Shown here piece by piece: positions 63,218 to 64,000 of a DNA stretch of 64,000 bases. Under the pieces are notes generated by a model. The model saw only the letters and a list, made by a program, of their open reading frames with translations, was not told where the DNA came from and ran no database searches. Every line of letters begins with the position of its first letter. The first letter of the stretch is position 1. Location of the stretch: NCBI RefSeq assembly GCF_022227765.1, contig NZ_JAJMLZ010000007.1:186001-250000 (forward strand), given 5' to 3'. The DNA comes from Ectothiorhodospira shaposhnikovii (GTDB lineage: Bacteria > Pseudomonadota > Gammaproteobacteria > Ectothiorhodospirales > Ectothiorhodospiraceae). A program made the translations under genes and the position numbers.

Positions 63218-64000
63218 GCAGGATAGGTACTCAAGGGTATGCCGGCGGCCCGCAGGGCTTCACGCAGGGGCTCGCGCAGGGGTTCGGACAGGGGCGTCAG
63301 CGGCAGGCGGATCCCGGGCGGGATCAGGCCCATCTCATGCAGGGCCCACTTGACCGGAATGGGGTTCGACTCCAGGAACAGGGCCTTGTGCAGCCCCTTG
63401 ACGGGGGTATCGGCGGCCACGGCGGCCTCCCTGTCGCCGGCCAGTGCCGCGGCGCACATGTCATGCATGGCGCGCGGTGCCACGTTGGCCGTGACCGAGA
63501 TGATGCCCTTGCCGCCGGCCAGCATGAATTCCAGGCTGGTGGCATCGTCGCCGCTGTAGAGATCCAGACGGTCGCCGCATCGCTCCATCAGGAGGCGGGC
63601 CCGGTCCAGGTCACCCGTGGCTTCCTTGAGACCGACGATGTTGGAAATATCCGCCAGGCGTTCCACGGTCTCGGGCAGCAGGTCCACGGCGGTCCGCCCC
63701 GGGACATTGTAGAGGATCTGGGGAATGGGCACGGCATCGGCGATGGCCCGATAATGACGGTACAGCCCCTCCTGGGTGGGCTTGTTGTAATAGGGCGTCA
63801 CCAGCAGGCAGGCATCGACGCCCATCTGCATGGCCACCCGGGTCAGGTCGATGGCCTCCGCCGTGGAATTGGCCCCGGTCCCGGCAATCACGGGAACGCG
63901 TCCGGCGGCGAACTCCATCACAAGGCGGAGCACCCGGCAATGCTCGTCCACATCCAGGGTGGCGGACTCCCCGGTGGTGCCCACCGCAACGATGGCGTCG
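63214..64000 (-). CDS. dapA: 4-hydroxy-tetrahydrodipicolinate synthase, partial
   Basis: The C-terminal 261 residues are present; the N-terminus lies beyond the right edge. [10 protein letters not shown], the catalytic Tyr in YNVPGRTAV and Schiff-base Lys in VGLKEATGD are visible. First committed step to lysine and diaminopimelate. Confidence 0.96.
   Translation of the reverse strand, partial: DAIVAVGTTGESATLDVDEHCRVLRLVMEFAAGRVPVIAGTGANSTAEAIDLTRVAMQMGVDACLLVTPYYNKPTQEGLYRHYRAIADAVPIPQILYNVPGRTAVDLLPETVERLADISNIVGLKEATGDLDRARLLMERCGDRLDLYSGDDATSLEFMLAGGKGIISVTANVAPRAMHDMCAAALAGDREAAVAADTPVKGLHKALFLESNPIPVKWALHEMGLIPPGIRLPLTPLSEPLREPLREALRAAGIPLSTYPA

Overview
This is a 64 kb stretch of a GC-rich gammaproteobacterial chromosome. 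Gene order and gene content point to the Chromatiales, most likely Ectothiorhodospiraceae, which are halo- or alkaliphilic sulfur oxidisers. The clues are a class III poly(hydroxyalkanoate) synthase pair (phaE-phaC), cytochromes soxA-soxX, a split B12-dependent ribonucleotide reductase (nrdJa/nrdJb), FolE2 beside QueD, and the xseB-ispA-dxs block. The family assignment is inference. No rRNA, tRNA or CRISPR array was seen.

Layout. 1-5.4 kb (minus strand): nnr-tsaE-amidase-mutL-miaA, diverging from queG. 6.4-15.3 kb: central carbon genes fbp, a DASS transporter, pgi, glgA and ppc, with striking palindromes in two divergent promoter regions. 15.4-22 kb: a small SAP-like protein, then pcnB-folK-dgk-panB-panC-panD on the minus strand and an M23 envelope peptidase. 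22.4-28.2 kb: the polymer storage locus, with phaA, phaR, a phasin and phaB on the minus strand diverging from phaE-phaC. 28.2-33.7 kb: Nudix hydrolase, hslR, a GST-like protein, a YcgN-family protein, two unknown small genes (one like a miniature flagellar rod/hook protein) and glnS. 33.8-38.2 kb: nrdJb and nrdJa, the latter carrying a 493-residue intein with homing-endonuclease motifs.

38.2-42.4 kb is the accessory region. A 116-bp segment holding the nrdJa promoter and its two NrdR-like boxes occurs twice, 4081 bp apart. Between the copies lies an AT-richer block of small genes separated by attC-like hairpin sites: a yefM-yoeB toxin-antitoxin pair, three unknown genes and a TIR-domain protein. 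One attC-like site is interrupted by what looks like the remnant of a group IIC intron. No integron integrase is visible, so this resembles a CALIN (cluster of attC sites lacking an integrase). The outer promoter copy points into the cassettes and could transcribe them.

42.5-64 kb returns to core genes: htpG, rlmJ, soxX-soxA, ogt, a repeat-rich secreted protein, rplS-trmD-rimM-rpsP, ffh, an MBL-fold hydrolase, ypjD, corB, radA, xseB-ispA-dxs, queD-folE2, bamC and a partial dapA.

Functional links. phaA, phaB and phaEC convert acetyl-CoA to storage polymer, with phaR and the phasin controlling granules. fbp, pgi and glgA feed glycogen. panB, panC and panD make pantothenate. folE2, queD and queG belong to the queuosine route. 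SoxAX starts thiosulfate oxidation, although no other sox gene is in the window.
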